A stretch of DNA of 14,566 nucleotides from CAUZEB01 sp963578655 (GTDB lineage: Bacteria > Chloroflexota > Dehalococcoidia > Lucifugimonadales > CAUZEB01): contig CAUZEB010000032.1 in NCBI GenBank assembly GCA_963578655.1, positions 1 through 14,566 on the forward strand, read 5' to 3'. Position 1 is the first letter of the stretch, and each line of letters starts with the position of its first letter. This document shows positions 6,222 through 13,720 of the stretch, in pieces. The position numbers and the translations under genes were made by a program. The notes below the pieces were generated by a model. The model ran no database searches. It was not told the DNA's origin and saw nothing but the letters and a program-made list of their open reading frames with translations.

Positions 6222-8873
6222 ATGACTAGTGATGAAATAAGGGAAGTTTTTCTAAGTTATTTCGCCGAACATAATCACGACAGGATAGATAGTGCCTCAT
6301 TGATTCCTGTTGGAGACCCGACATTGCTATTAACTAATGCAGGGATGGTCCAGTTTAAACCTTATTTTACTGGTGAAGCTATTCCTCCCAATAAACGTCT
6401 TACCTCGACTCAAAAATCGTTTAGGACCGTGGATATTGACGAAGTAGGTGATTCCACGCACCTTACATTGTTTGAAATGTTAGGTAACTTTAGTATTGGT
6501 GACTATTTCAAGCGGGATGCGATTTTTTTCTCATTGGACCTCGTTACCACGAAATTTGGTCTTCACAAGGATAAGTTTTTTATAACTATTCATGATAGCG
6601 ACGATGAAGCAGGCGAACTTTGGTCTCAAATCGGTATACCTGATGAAAGAATATTTAAATTTGGGGATGCTGATAACTGGTGGGGTCCCGCTGGAGCGGA
6701 AGGGCCATGTGGCCCATGCAGTGAACTTCATTATGATTTCGGGTCTGGCAAGGGGTGTATGAAGGCAACTTGCGGTCCGAATTGTCGAAACGTCGTTAAT
6801 TCTACGGGCGGCATTTGTGACAGGTTTGTTGAACTTTGGAATTTAGTATTCATGCAATTTTACCAAGACATGGATGGATCCCGTTCACCTTTACCGGCTC
6901 CAAGCGTGGATACAGGTATGGGACTTGAACGTGCGGCCGTGATCTTGCAAGATGTTTCTACTATATATGAGACAGATTTGTTCAGACCTCTAATCTCTAA
7001 ACTTGAGGAATTGACCGGGAGTAAATACAAGGAAAGTAGAGAAGTTACGTATGCTATGCACGTTGTCGCTGAACATGTTCGTAGTTCTACGTTTCTCATA
7101 GCGGATGGTGTTGTACCCGGTAATGAAGGTAGGGGATATGTACTCAGGCGAGTTATTCGTCGGGCCATTCGGCATGCCAAACGACTGGGGCTTAATGAGA
7201 CTTTTCTAGGAGCAATTTCAAGTGTGGTAATTGACAATATGAGTCATGTCTTCCCTGAGTTAAAGAATCATAGGGATTTCATATTGACTGTTTTGTTTTT
7301 AGAAGAAGAGAAATTCAAACAGGCTTTTGATAATGGGTACACTGTATTAATGGATTCATTGAAACATATGGATGCATTGCCTGGAGATGTTGTATTTAAA
7401 TTGTGGGACACCTACGGTTTCCCTGTTGAGATGACTCAAGAAATAACTAATGAATTGGGTGTAAGTGTCGATTTAGACGGATTTGAATCAGAGATGGCTA
7501 AACAGAAAGAAAGAGCTAAAGAAACGGCAAAATTTTCAGGAGATAGAGCCAAAATAAGGATATATGAGAATCTAGGTATTAAATCGAACACTTTCTGTGG
7601 ATACGATAACCTGAATTTCTCATCTGTCATTATAGGCTTGATTGTGGATGATCAAGTTGTTTCGGTAGTGTCAGAAGGACAGGAAGTCGAAGTAGTATTG
7701 GTGGAGACTCCATTCTATCCAGAAGGTGGTGGCCAGATAGGTGACGCCGGTCAAATGATTACTCTGGACTCTAAGGTTGAGATTTATGATAGCCAAACGG
7801 TTATGCCTGGCCTAATCGTAAACTTTGGAAGGGTAACCCGAGGCACCGTTAGCATAGGCGAATCTGTGGACCTATATGTAGACCCAATTCGTAGACAAGA
7901 CACTGCTAGGAATCATACTTCTACTCATCTCCTACATTCGGCTCTAAGACAAGTTTTGGGACCGCATGTTCGCCAGGCAGGTTCTCTTGTCGCTCCTGAT
8001 AGATTACGCTTTGATTTCACTCATATGCAGCCTATGACCAGTGATGAAATTTGGCAGACTCAGTTATTGGTTAATGAAAAGATAAGGCAGAACGCGAGAG
8101 TCATAGGTACTGAAGACACGTATAGTTCAGCGATAAATAGAGGTGCTCTTGCCTTTTTCGGCGATAAGTATGGAGACACGGTAAGGTTGATAGAGATTGC
8201 TAACGGTACTTCATTTAGTTTTGAAGTGTGTGGTGGGACACACGTTCATAACACTGGAGAGGTAGGATCATTTTATTTGCTTAACGAGTCCAGCATCGGA
8301 TCCGGCATTCGGCGTATAGAGGCAGTGAGTGGCAGATCTGGCGAGAAGTTGGTATGGGACAGATTTAAGGAGACTGAACATTTAGCAGCTACACTTCAGT
8401 CTTCTATATCAGAATTGCCGCAAAGAGTAGGGAGTCTTCTTACTGAGTTGGATGAATTAAAACGTTCAAAGGTTGTAGCGGATCGACAGATTTCTATGCA
8501 AGCAGCAAAAGCGCTCTTGGAAAATAAAAGAAACGTTAATGGAATAACAGTCCTCGTAGGGCGTGCTTCTGCAAATAATGCCGACACATTGCGGGAAGTT
8601 GCTGACTGGTTGAGAGACCAGCTGAGTACTGGTGTGATTGTACTCGGTTCTGTTGCGAATGATCGTCCCATAATTGTATCTATGGTCACTCCCGATTTGG
8701 TGGCAAAAGGACTTGATGCACGAGACATAGCTAGGGATACCGCGAAACGAATTCAAGGAGGTGGAGGTGGGAATCCAGAAGTTGCCCAGGCGGGAGGAAA
8801 GAGATCTGACAAACTGGATGAAGCTTTAGAGTCCGTAATAGATATGGTGCGAGAAAAGAGTCGTAGACTTTGA
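6222..8873 (+). CDS. alaS: alanyl-tRNA synthetase
   Basis: This full-length 883-residue class II synthetase attaches alanine to tRNA-Ala in the cytoplasm and clears mischarged tRNA. The N-terminal catalytic domain shows L-F-E-M-L-G-N-F-S-I-G-D-Y-F, the Cys-rich segment after C-G-P-C-S-E usual in many bacterial AlaRS, and motif 3 G-M-G-L-E-R (232-237). The editing domain has the zinc ligands H-T-S-T-H (His565, His569) and C-G-G-T-H (Cys670, His674), so editing should be intact. The C-terminal C-Ala domain ends with a run of five glycines (846-850) and N-P-E-V-A-Q-A-G-G. Length and motif spacing are as in E. coli. The ATG is preceded only by a weak GAGAG. The stop overlaps the ruvX start by four bases, so the two are co-transcribed. 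A 505-bp non-coding stretch lies upstream. Confidence 0.97.
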   Translation: MTSDEIREVFLSYFAEHNHDRIDSASLIPVGDPTLLLTNAGMVQFKPYFTGEAIPPNKRLTSTQKSFRTVDIDEVGDSTHLTLFEMLGNFSIGDYFKRDAIFFSLDLVTTKFGLHKDKFFITIHDSDDEAGELWSQIGIPDERIFKFGDADNWWGPAGAEGPCGPCSELHYDFGSGKGCMKATCGPNCRNVVNSTGGICDRFVELWNLVFMQFYQDMDGSRSPLPAPSVDTGMGLERAAVILQDVSTIYETDLFRPLISKLEELTGSKYKESREVTYAMHVVAEHVRSSTFLIADGVVPGNEGRGYVLRRVIRRAIRHAKRLGLNETFLGAISSVVIDNMSHVFPELKNHRDFILTVLFLEEEKFKQAFDNGYTVLMDSLKHMDALPGDVVFKLWDTYGFPVEMTQEITNELGVSVDLDGFESEMAKQKERAKETAKFSGDRAKIRIYENLGIKSNTFCGYDNLNFSSVIIGLIVDDQVVSVVSEGQEVEVVLVETPFYPEGGGQIGDAGQMITLDSKVEIYDSQTVMPGLIVNFGRVTRGTVSIGESVDLYVDPIRRQDTARNHTSTHLLHSALRQVLGPHVRQAGSLVAPDRLRFDFTHMQPMTSDEIWQTQLLVNEKIRQNARVIGTEDTYSSAINRGALAFFGDKYGDTVRLIEIANGTSFSFEVCGGTHVHNTGEVGSFYLLNESSIGSGIRRIEAVSGRSGEKLVWDRFKETEHLAATLQSSISELPQRVGSLLTELDELKRSKVVADRQISMQAAKALLENKRNVNGITVLVGRASANNADTLREVADWLRDQLSTGVIVLGSVANDRPIIVSMVTPDLVAKGLDARDIARDTAKRIQGGGGGNPEVAQAGGKRSDKLDEALESVIDMVREKSRRL

Positions 8874-9286
8874 CAATTCTTGCTTTAGATCTTGGGGAGC
8901 GATGGGTTGGAGTAGCGGTAAGTGACCCATCGGATTTTCTAGCCTCTCCATTTAAAACCGTGGAGGTAACGAAAGCAGGTTCCCTAATAGAAGAAATTTT
9001 GCAAATTGTGGAAGAAAAAGGCGTTGAAAAAATAGTGGTGGGACTTCCGATTTCCATGGCAGGAAGTTGGAACAATCAAACGAAATCTGTAAACGATTTC
9101 ATAATCGCCTTATCTGCATATACGGATGTCCCAATATTCCCCGTTGATGAGAGACTATCGACTGTTGAAGCTGAGAGACGTTTAATTGAGTCAGGCCATC
9201 GGATGGCGAGATCAAAGCAAAGGATTGATGCAGTGGCTGCCACGATTATACTTCAGGCGTTTTTAGATTCTCAGAGGATGACATAA
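8870..9286 (+). CDS. ruvX: RuvX/YqgF-family Holliday junction resolvase-like nuclease
   Basis: This 138-residue RNase H-like protein belongs to the YqgF/RuvX family, which has been linked to Holliday-junction resolution and 16S rRNA maturation. The first strand L-A-L-D-L-G-E carries the catalytic Asp7 and is followed by R-W-V-G-V-A-V-S-D. I-V-V-G-L-P-I-S (55-62), D-E-R-L-S-T-V-E-A (93-101) and R-I-D-A-V-A-A (118-124, Asp120) complete the acidic site. The start is a TTG inside the alaS stop (TTGA overlap). An in-frame TAG at 8864-8866 excludes anything longer, and the residue count before Asp7 fits the family. Adjacency of alaS and ruvX is common in bacteria. Translation is probably coupled to alaS termination. 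Confidence 0.93.
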   Translation: MTILALDLGERWVGVAVSDPSDFLASPFKTVEVTKAGSLIEEILQIVEEKGVEKIVVGLPISMAGSWNNQTKSVNDFIIALSAYTDVPIFPVDERLSTVEAERRLIESGHRMARSKQRIDAVAATIILQAFLDSQRMT

Positions 9287-9290
9287 GATG

Positions 9291-9308
9291 AACGGCTGGT
9301 TAGCCGTT
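9291..9308 (+). terminator. hairpin just after ruvX, possible terminator
   Basis: AACGGCT and AGCCGTT form a perfect 7-bp stem with a GGTT loop, five bases after the ruvX stop. The position fits a terminator of the alaS-ruvX unit, but the following bases (AGAGAATATATGG) have no U-run, so intrinsic termination would be weak. Confidence 0.45.
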
Positions 9309-9395
9309 AGAGAATATATGGATTTAAGGTTAATGATTAAATTGTCCCCTCAGCTTCGCATGAAAAACTTTAAAATTTTATAAATTACACCCTGC

Positions 9396-9424
9396 ACGGG
9401 ATTAATGGATCATAAGGATCCCGT
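9396..9424. repeat. inverted repeat upstream of the phosphotriesterase-family gene
   Basis: ACGGGAT (9396-9402) and ATCCCGT (9418-9424) are exact reverse complements with a 15-base spacer that itself holds GGATC. The repeat lies about 35 bp upstream of the promoter candidate for the hydrolase gene, where an activator or repressor could bind. It could also be a hairpin ending transcription from ruvX. Confidence 0.4.
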
Positions 9425-9458
9425 TATAGATTTGAAGAGATCCGGAAGTACTAAATGG

Positions 9459-9501
9459 TTGTCACAGAATATTTTGGGTGCTATTGTGAATTGATAATTC
9501 A
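9459..9501 (+). promoter_or_regulatory. promoter with overlapping palindrome for the phosphotriesterase-family gene
   Basis: TTGTCA (9459-9464) and TATTGT (9482-9487) are 17 bases apart, and the -10 is preceded by TGC, an extended -10 element. The palindrome TGAATT-GAT-AATTCA (9487-9501) begins at the last base of the -10 box and covers the expected start near 9494, a classical operator position for a repressor. A second, weaker candidate is TTCGCA (9355-9360) with TATAAA (9379-9384), 18 bases apart. Confidence 0.5.
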
Positions 9502-9519
9502 ATATTGAAGGAGAGACTC

Positions 9520-10575
9520 ATGAACAACCAGAGTTCATCTGGTAAGGTGCAAACTGTTCTTGGACCAATCGAACCAGATCGTTTAGGTGTGACGATAACT
9601 CATGAGCATTTAGTAGTCGATTTGGGTTGCTATTCGATTGAGCCCCATGAAGCTACCCTTAAGGCAGACGTTGTTGTTCCTGTTAGATTAGACACGTTGA
9701 ACAGGATACGAAGGAATTTCAGATATAATTTAGATAATCGCAGGCTCTGGGATGTCAACGCATGTATTCAGGAAGTCAACCTCTATAAGTATGCGGGAGG
9801 AGCCTCCATTGTGGATGTCTCTAGTATAGGACTTGGCAGAGACCCACTCGCCCTGGCCAGAATATCCAGAGCTACCGACTTAAACATCATTATGGGTGCT
9901 AGCTATTACGTCCCGTTTTCACATCCGCCTGATATGGATCAGAGAACTGAAGATGAAATTGCCTCTGAGATAATAAGGGATGTGACTGTTGGCGTGGGAG
10001 AAACAGAGATTCGTGCTGGCGTTATAGGGGAGGTAGGGGTATGGTGGCCTCATTCGGATAACGTGATAAAAGTTCTGCGTGCCTCAGCAACGGCACAAAA
10101 CCAAACTGGAGCTTCCATTCTCATTCATCCTGGTTACAACGATGATTCCCATCATGACATTATGGATATTTTGATAGGTGCTGAAGCAGATCCCAGCCGA
10201 ATAATTATTGGACATCTGGACCATACTCTAAACGATTATGGTTCGTTGAAAGCCCTGGCGGATCGAGGGTGTTTCATGGAGTACGACAATTTCGGGAGTG
10301 AGAATACCAGTGGTGCCAATTTGGGAGGCCAAGATAATGTTACTGACGTGGAACGATTGAACAGAATAGAATTTCTAGTTAATAGCGGGCATTTGGATAA
10401 AATACTCCTCTCTCATGATGTTTGCACAAAAGCAAAGTACTATAGTTATGGAGGTACAGGTTATGCTCATCTTCTGGACAACATTGTACCTCGAATGAAG
10501 AAGAGGGGTTTTACCAAGGAACAGATACACACCATGCTCGTGGATAACCCACGCAGAGCCTTAACAATTAAGTAA
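9520..10575 (+). CDS. phosphotriesterase-family metallohydrolase
   Basis: This 351-residue amidohydrolase-superfamily protein belongs to the phosphotriesterase / PHP / PTE-like lactonase group. It has the binuclear metal site in order: T-H-E-H (His28, His30), G-E-V-G with bridging Glu171 in place of the carboxylated lysine of true phosphotriesterase, I-H-P-G (His203), G-H-L-D-H (His232), and S-H-D-V (Asp300). The glutamate bridge is typical of PHP-type members. These usually hydrolyse lactones or small esters, and the natural substrate here is unknown. The start at 9520 is set by AAGGAGAG directly before it (AGGAG at 9509-9513 is six bases from the ATG). The frame is open from a TTG at 9505, but that codon precedes the ribosome-binding site. 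No signal peptide is seen, so it is cytoplasmic. It has its own promoter with an operator-like palindrome and converges on the aminotransferase gene with a 15-base gap. Confidence 0.9.
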   Translation: MNNQSSSGKVQTVLGPIEPDRLGVTITHEHLVVDLGCYSIEPHEATLKADVVVPVRLDTLNRIRRNFRYNLDNRRLWDVNACIQEVNLYKYAGGASIVDVSSIGLGRDPLALARISRATDLNIIMGASYYVPFSHPPDMDQRTEDEIASEIIRDVTVGVGETEIRAGVIGEVGVWWPHSDNVIKVLRASATAQNQTGASILIHPGYNDDSHHDIMDILIGAEADPSRIIIGHLDHTLNDYGSLKALADRGCFMEYDNFGSENTSGANLGGQDNVTDVERLNRIEFLVNSGHLDKILLSHDVCTKAKYYSYGGTGYAHLLDNIVPRMKKRGFTKEQIHTMLVDNPRRALTIK

Positions 10576-10590
10576 ATGAACTCATTGACG

Positions 10591-11523
10591 TCACTGGTTC
10601 CGAGGACCGTCAAGGTGCGATTGAGCTTGCCCCACAATATCCAGCCCTGCCAGTTCACTCCATGCGGCTAGAAGACGATTTGTTATAGGGCCAGGTTCAC
10701 CGTCGTTAATTGCTTGTCCATTTATTTTCGTAGCTGGGATCATGCAATATGGTGTGGAGGTCAGGAAGGCCTCATCTGCAATGTAGGCGTCATATGGTTG
10801 CAGAACTTCCTCGCTGACTGGTATACCAAGTTGTTGACAGAGTTCTATTACGGTAGCCCTACTAATACCTTCGAGGGCGTTTTTAGAATCGGGTGTCTTT
10901 ACCACACCGTCTGAGACAATAAAGAAATTCCCCCCTGTGTTCTCAGACAGGTTTCCTTCTATATCTAAGAGCACGGGATAAGCTTCGGGATCCACTTGTT
11001 TTGCTTCAAGTGTGGCGAGGTTCATGTGCATTCTACTACGATGCTTGATTTTAGGATCCACGCATTGAGTCGGTAGTTGCCTTGTCGATGGGATAACAAC
11101 GTGGACCCCTGTATCGAATTGAGCACCAAACCCCGTAAAATCTATTGGGTAGCAATGTATTACTACAGTGGCTGAAGGATATTTTTGATCTGGACGCCTG
11201 CCGAACGGGACAACGCCTCTTGAAATGTTATGAACCAGCCAAGCGTCATCTGTTGGTCCAAATAGGTGGCGATTCCTCTCCAAGACTTCCAATGTAGCTT
11301 CTTCCATCTCCTGCATGGAGATGTCTGGCTTTATCTGAGTGAGTTTTAAGGATCGTTCTAGTCTGATCATGTGATCTTTTAGTCTGAATGGACGTAACCC
11401 AAAAGTTCTTGTGGATTCCGTCACAACGTCTCCAAGCAGGAATCCTGAATCATAAATTGAGATACTTGCCGATGATTCGGGTATGTAATTACCATCAATA
11501 TACGCGATCAATTCATTAGACAT
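10591..11523 (-). CDS. class IV (fold type IV) PLP-dependent aminotransferase
   Basis: This 310-residue protein belongs to the branched-chain / D-amino-acid aminotransferase and aminodeoxychorismate lyase group. It opens with Y-I-D-G-N-Y-I-P and I-Y-D-S-G-F-L-L-G-D-V-V-T-E-S-T-R. The likely PLP lysine is Lys160 in D-P-K-I-K-H-R-S-R, with the cofactor-contacting Glu194 in G-N-L-S-E-N-T-G-G-N and the L-E-G-I-S-R-A-T-V phosphate-binding stretch (217-225). I-K-H-R-S-R in place of the more usual I-K-S-L-N suggests a subfamily with its own substrate preference, so I do not assign ilvE. AGGAGG lies seven bases before the ATG, so translation should be strong. It is transcribed away from the ABC transporter genes and converges on the hydrolase gene. 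It appears to be a single-gene unit. Confidence 0.9.
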   Translation of the reverse strand: MSNELIAYIDGNYIPESSASISIYDSGFLLGDVVTESTRTFGLRPFRLKDHMIRLERSLKLTQIKPDISMQEMEEATLEVLERNRHLFGPTDDAWLVHNISRGVVPFGRRPDQKYPSATVVIHCYPIDFTGFGAQFDTGVHVVIPSTRQLPTQCVDPKIKHRSRMHMNLATLEAKQVDPEAYPVLLDIEGNLSENTGGNFFIVSDGVVKTPDSKNALEGISRATVIELCQQLGIPVSEEVLQPYDAYIADEAFLTSTPYCMIPATKINGQAINDGEPGPITNRLLAAWSELAGLDIVGQAQSHLDGPRNQ

Positions 11524-11866
11524 TTCAGCGCCTCCTACTAAACTGTAAGTACTGACTAGTAACTCTTTCGTGACTGTTTGCGGCTTTGGCTATGGACGCC
11601 ATTATTCCTAGCTCTCCCTAACCATAACTTATAGATCTTAGACTTAGCAAGCCTAAGTACACCTTTGAGGAATCAAGGCCAACGAGATCCGAATCCGTAT
11701 AAGTTCCCATTCTTTATCTGTTATTTGACATTAAGGAATCGATAGGTGTACCTTGTAGCGGCGTATAATAGATGCCGAGGATTTATGATTATACTTCGGC
11801 GTTTACCGAGAGATCCGTTAACATGTTAGCGTAATCATCGAAGGAAGGAATGGAGGAGAGACCGTT
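11524..11866. other. 343-bp divergent intergenic region before the ABC transporter
   Basis: The region must hold the promoters of the aminotransferase (minus) and the binding protein (plus). An exact TATAAT at 11764-11769 and an exact TTGACA at 11725-11730 are both on the plus strand but 33 bases apart, too far for one sigma70 promoter. Neither has a good partner at 16-18 bases. If the TATAAT is used, the leader is about 90 bases and contains a hairpin (11774-11780 pairing with 11794-11800, seven pairs with one G-U, 13-base loop). No coding sequence is evident, and I found no clear minus-strand promoter. Confidence 0.45.
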
Positions 11867-13630
11867 ATGTACAAATCGATTATCGGCATTATAGCTCTGT
11901 CTGCGTTAATTACGGTATTCGTCGCTTGTGGCGAGACGATAACAGAGACTATAGTTGTAGAAAAAGAGGTGATCAAGGAAGTTCCCGTTGAAAAAATTGT
12001 TGAGAGGGAAGTGATCAAGGAGATAGAAGTGGAGAAGGTCGTTACAAAGGATGTTGTAAGGACCGTTATAGTGGAAAAGGTATCAGTGGCTACTCCTACT
12101 CCCCCACCTGCTGGCTCCCCGGAATTTGGTGGTACTTTGAAAGTGGTGTCTCAGGCTAGCATCAAAAACTTAGACATACACGGAAACGCTTCTTATGTGA
12201 CCATTGCTATAGCGTTACATATCTTCGAAAGTCCGTTTGGATGGGACGCTAATGTTGAAGTTCACCCGAGGGTCGTAGACAGTTGGGAAGTTAGTTCCGA
12301 CAACAAGACCTATACTTTCAAACTTAGGGACGGTAATCAATTCCATGATGGATCAGACTTCACGTCTAAAGATGTCATTGCATCCATTAAACGAACCGGC
12401 GATGCCTTCAGCCCTGCAATGTCATTTATGACCAAGACCTACACTACAGACGATTGGCTGACAGAAATAGACGATAGTACTTTCACAATTAATCTTAACC
12501 AGCCTTACGGCGAAGTTATAAACACGTTGGCATATCCATTCGGTTCCGGATATGTTATGCCGAGTGAAATTGCAGCTACGCCTGGCAACGAATTTATAGA
12601 GTCTGATGATGAGTATATCGGGTCTGGGCCGTATAAATTCAGTGAGTGGGCCCCTGGTCATAAGATTACTCTTGAAAGATTCGCCGCCTATAAGCCGAGA
12701 TCTGAAGCTGGCAGTTTCGTAACTGGAGCCTCAATAGCTTACATATCTAAGATAGAGTGGTTGGAAGTTCCAGATGAAGAAACAAAGATTGCAGGTTTGG
12801 AAACAGGTGAGTGGGATGTTGTCGATGGGGCGGCGTTCGATTTTTATAAGAGATTAAAAGCCAATCCAGAAATGGTTGTGCCTCTCTACAAGCCAGGCCA
12901 TAGGTCCGAATTAGGAATAAATAACTTACAGTATCCATTCGATAGCTCAGAGTCTGGAAAACTTGCTCGATTGGCTGCTGCAGCTGCCATTGATGTAGAT
13001 GTGGTAATGGCTGCCTTAGGAGATAGCGACTTGTGGTTGGTTTGTCCTGCACTATTCTTCTGTGGCACCCCTCTAGAAAGCTTTGAAGGTGCAGAGGGAT
13101 ACGACATTGGCGACCCAGTGAGAGCTGCAGAGTTGTTGAAAGAATCGGGTTATGATGGTAGTCCCATAACTATATTGAACCCGACAGACTACGGTACGAT
13201 AACTCCTCTCGGTCACGCAATTAAGCCTTACCTAGAGCAGGCGGGATTTAACGTAGAAATGCCGGCACTTGATTGGTCTAGCATCGTGCCAAGACTGGGT
13301 AAGAAAGACGGGTTTAATATGTACACCACATGGGGCGTACACTGGGGATTCAACGCTAACCCTGTGACGTGGAATCGTTTGGCCGTAAGTGCGAATCGAC
13401 CTAACGCCACGACAAATCCACGTATGCCAGAGTTGGTGAGAGAATTTGCTGAGGCATTGGATCCAGCCGCAAAAATGAAGGTTATCGATGAGCTACAGCG
13501 GGAATGGTATAGTAATCCACCAAGTGTTTTCTTGGGTCAGTGGTTCTCAATCTATCCGCATCGAAGTTGGTTGAAGAACTTCGATTTTGCCCACATCCCA
13601 ATGTACTTTAATACGTACCTAGATAGGTAA
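11867..13630 (+). CDS. ABC transporter substrate-binding lipoprotein, family 5 (peptide/nickel type)
   Basis: This 587-residue protein captures a solute outside the membrane for an ABC importer. Residues 1-20 form a lipoprotein signal (Y-K-S, then a hydrophobic run) with the lipobox F-V-A-C and Cys21 as the lipid anchor; Phe at -3 is slightly atypical. Residues 28-73 are a repetitive Val/Glu/Lys stretch (E-V-I-K-E repeated, V-E-K) that probably forms an extended or coiled-coil stalk. A Pro/Thr linker (76-85) leads to the SBP_bac_5 domain from G-G-T-L-K-V-V (88 on), with E-V-H-P-R-V-V-D-S-W, Y-T-F-K-L-R-D-G-N-Q-F-H-D-G and F-T-S-K-D-V. Family members bind oligopeptides, nickel chelates, opines or sugars; the ligand is not predictable here. 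GGAGGAGAG (11852-11860) is six bases from the ATG. The permease gene follows after a hairpin. Such stalks are common in Chloroflexota binding proteins. Confidence 0.92.
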   Translation: MYKSIIGIIALSALITVFVACGETITETIVVEKEVIKEVPVEKIVEREVIKEIEVEKVVTKDVVRTVIVEKVSVATPTPPPAGSPEFGGTLKVVSQASIKNLDIHGNASYVTIAIALHIFESPFGWDANVEVHPRVVDSWEVSSDNKTYTFKLRDGNQFHDGSDFTSKDVIASIKRTGDAFSPAMSFMTKTYTTDDWLTEIDDSTFTINLNQPYGEVINTLAYPFGSGYVMPSEIAATPGNEFIESDDEYIGSGPYKFSEWAPGHKITLERFAAYKPRSEAGSFVTGASIAYISKIEWLEVPDEETKIAGLETGEWDVVDGAAFDFYKRLKANPEMVVPLYKPGHRSELGINNLQYPFDSSESGKLARLAAAAAIDVDVVMAALGDSDLWLVCPALFFCGTPLESFEGAEGYDIGDPVRAAELLKESGYDGSPITILNPTDYGTITPLGHAIKPYLEQAGFNVEMPALDWSSIVPRLGKKDGFNMYTTWGVHWGFNANPVTWNRLAVSANRPNATTNPRMPELVREFAEALDPAAKMKVIDELQREWYSNPPSVFLGQWFSIYPHRSWLKNFDFAHIPMYFNTYLDR

Positions 13631-13667
13631 ACGTATTTATAACAGTACGGGGTCTTAGGTGATTAAT

Positions 13668-13697
13668 GAGCCTGCCTTACTCGAGTAAGGCAGGCTC
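13668..13697 (+). terminator. perfect 30-bp palindrome between binding protein and permease genes
   Basis: The two 15-base halves are exact reverse complements (left half begins GAGCCTGCC, right half ends GGCAGGCTC). As RNA it makes a 13-bp stem with a TCGA loop. It begins 37 bases after the binding-protein stop and ends 23 bases before the permease start. No T-run follows, so read-through is likely. It most likely protects the upstream mRNA and lets the binding protein be made in excess of the membrane components, a common arrangement in ABC importer operons. A protein-binding site is the alternative. Confidence 0.75.
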
Positions 13698-13720
13698 TAT
13701 ATTAGATAAAGGTAGTCGAA

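Noticed and set aside
6531..8756. Several open frames antisense to alaS
   Set aside because: They lie wholly within a conserved synthetase gene, have no family features, and arise from reading the opposite strand.
9505..9519. TTG start five codons upstream for the phosphotriesterase-family gene
   Set aside because: This TTG lies before the ribosome-binding site, which is placed correctly for the ATG at 9520.
12422..13410. Antisense open frames within the binding-protein gene
   Set aside because: The plus-strand gene is complete and well supported; the antisense products look random in composition.
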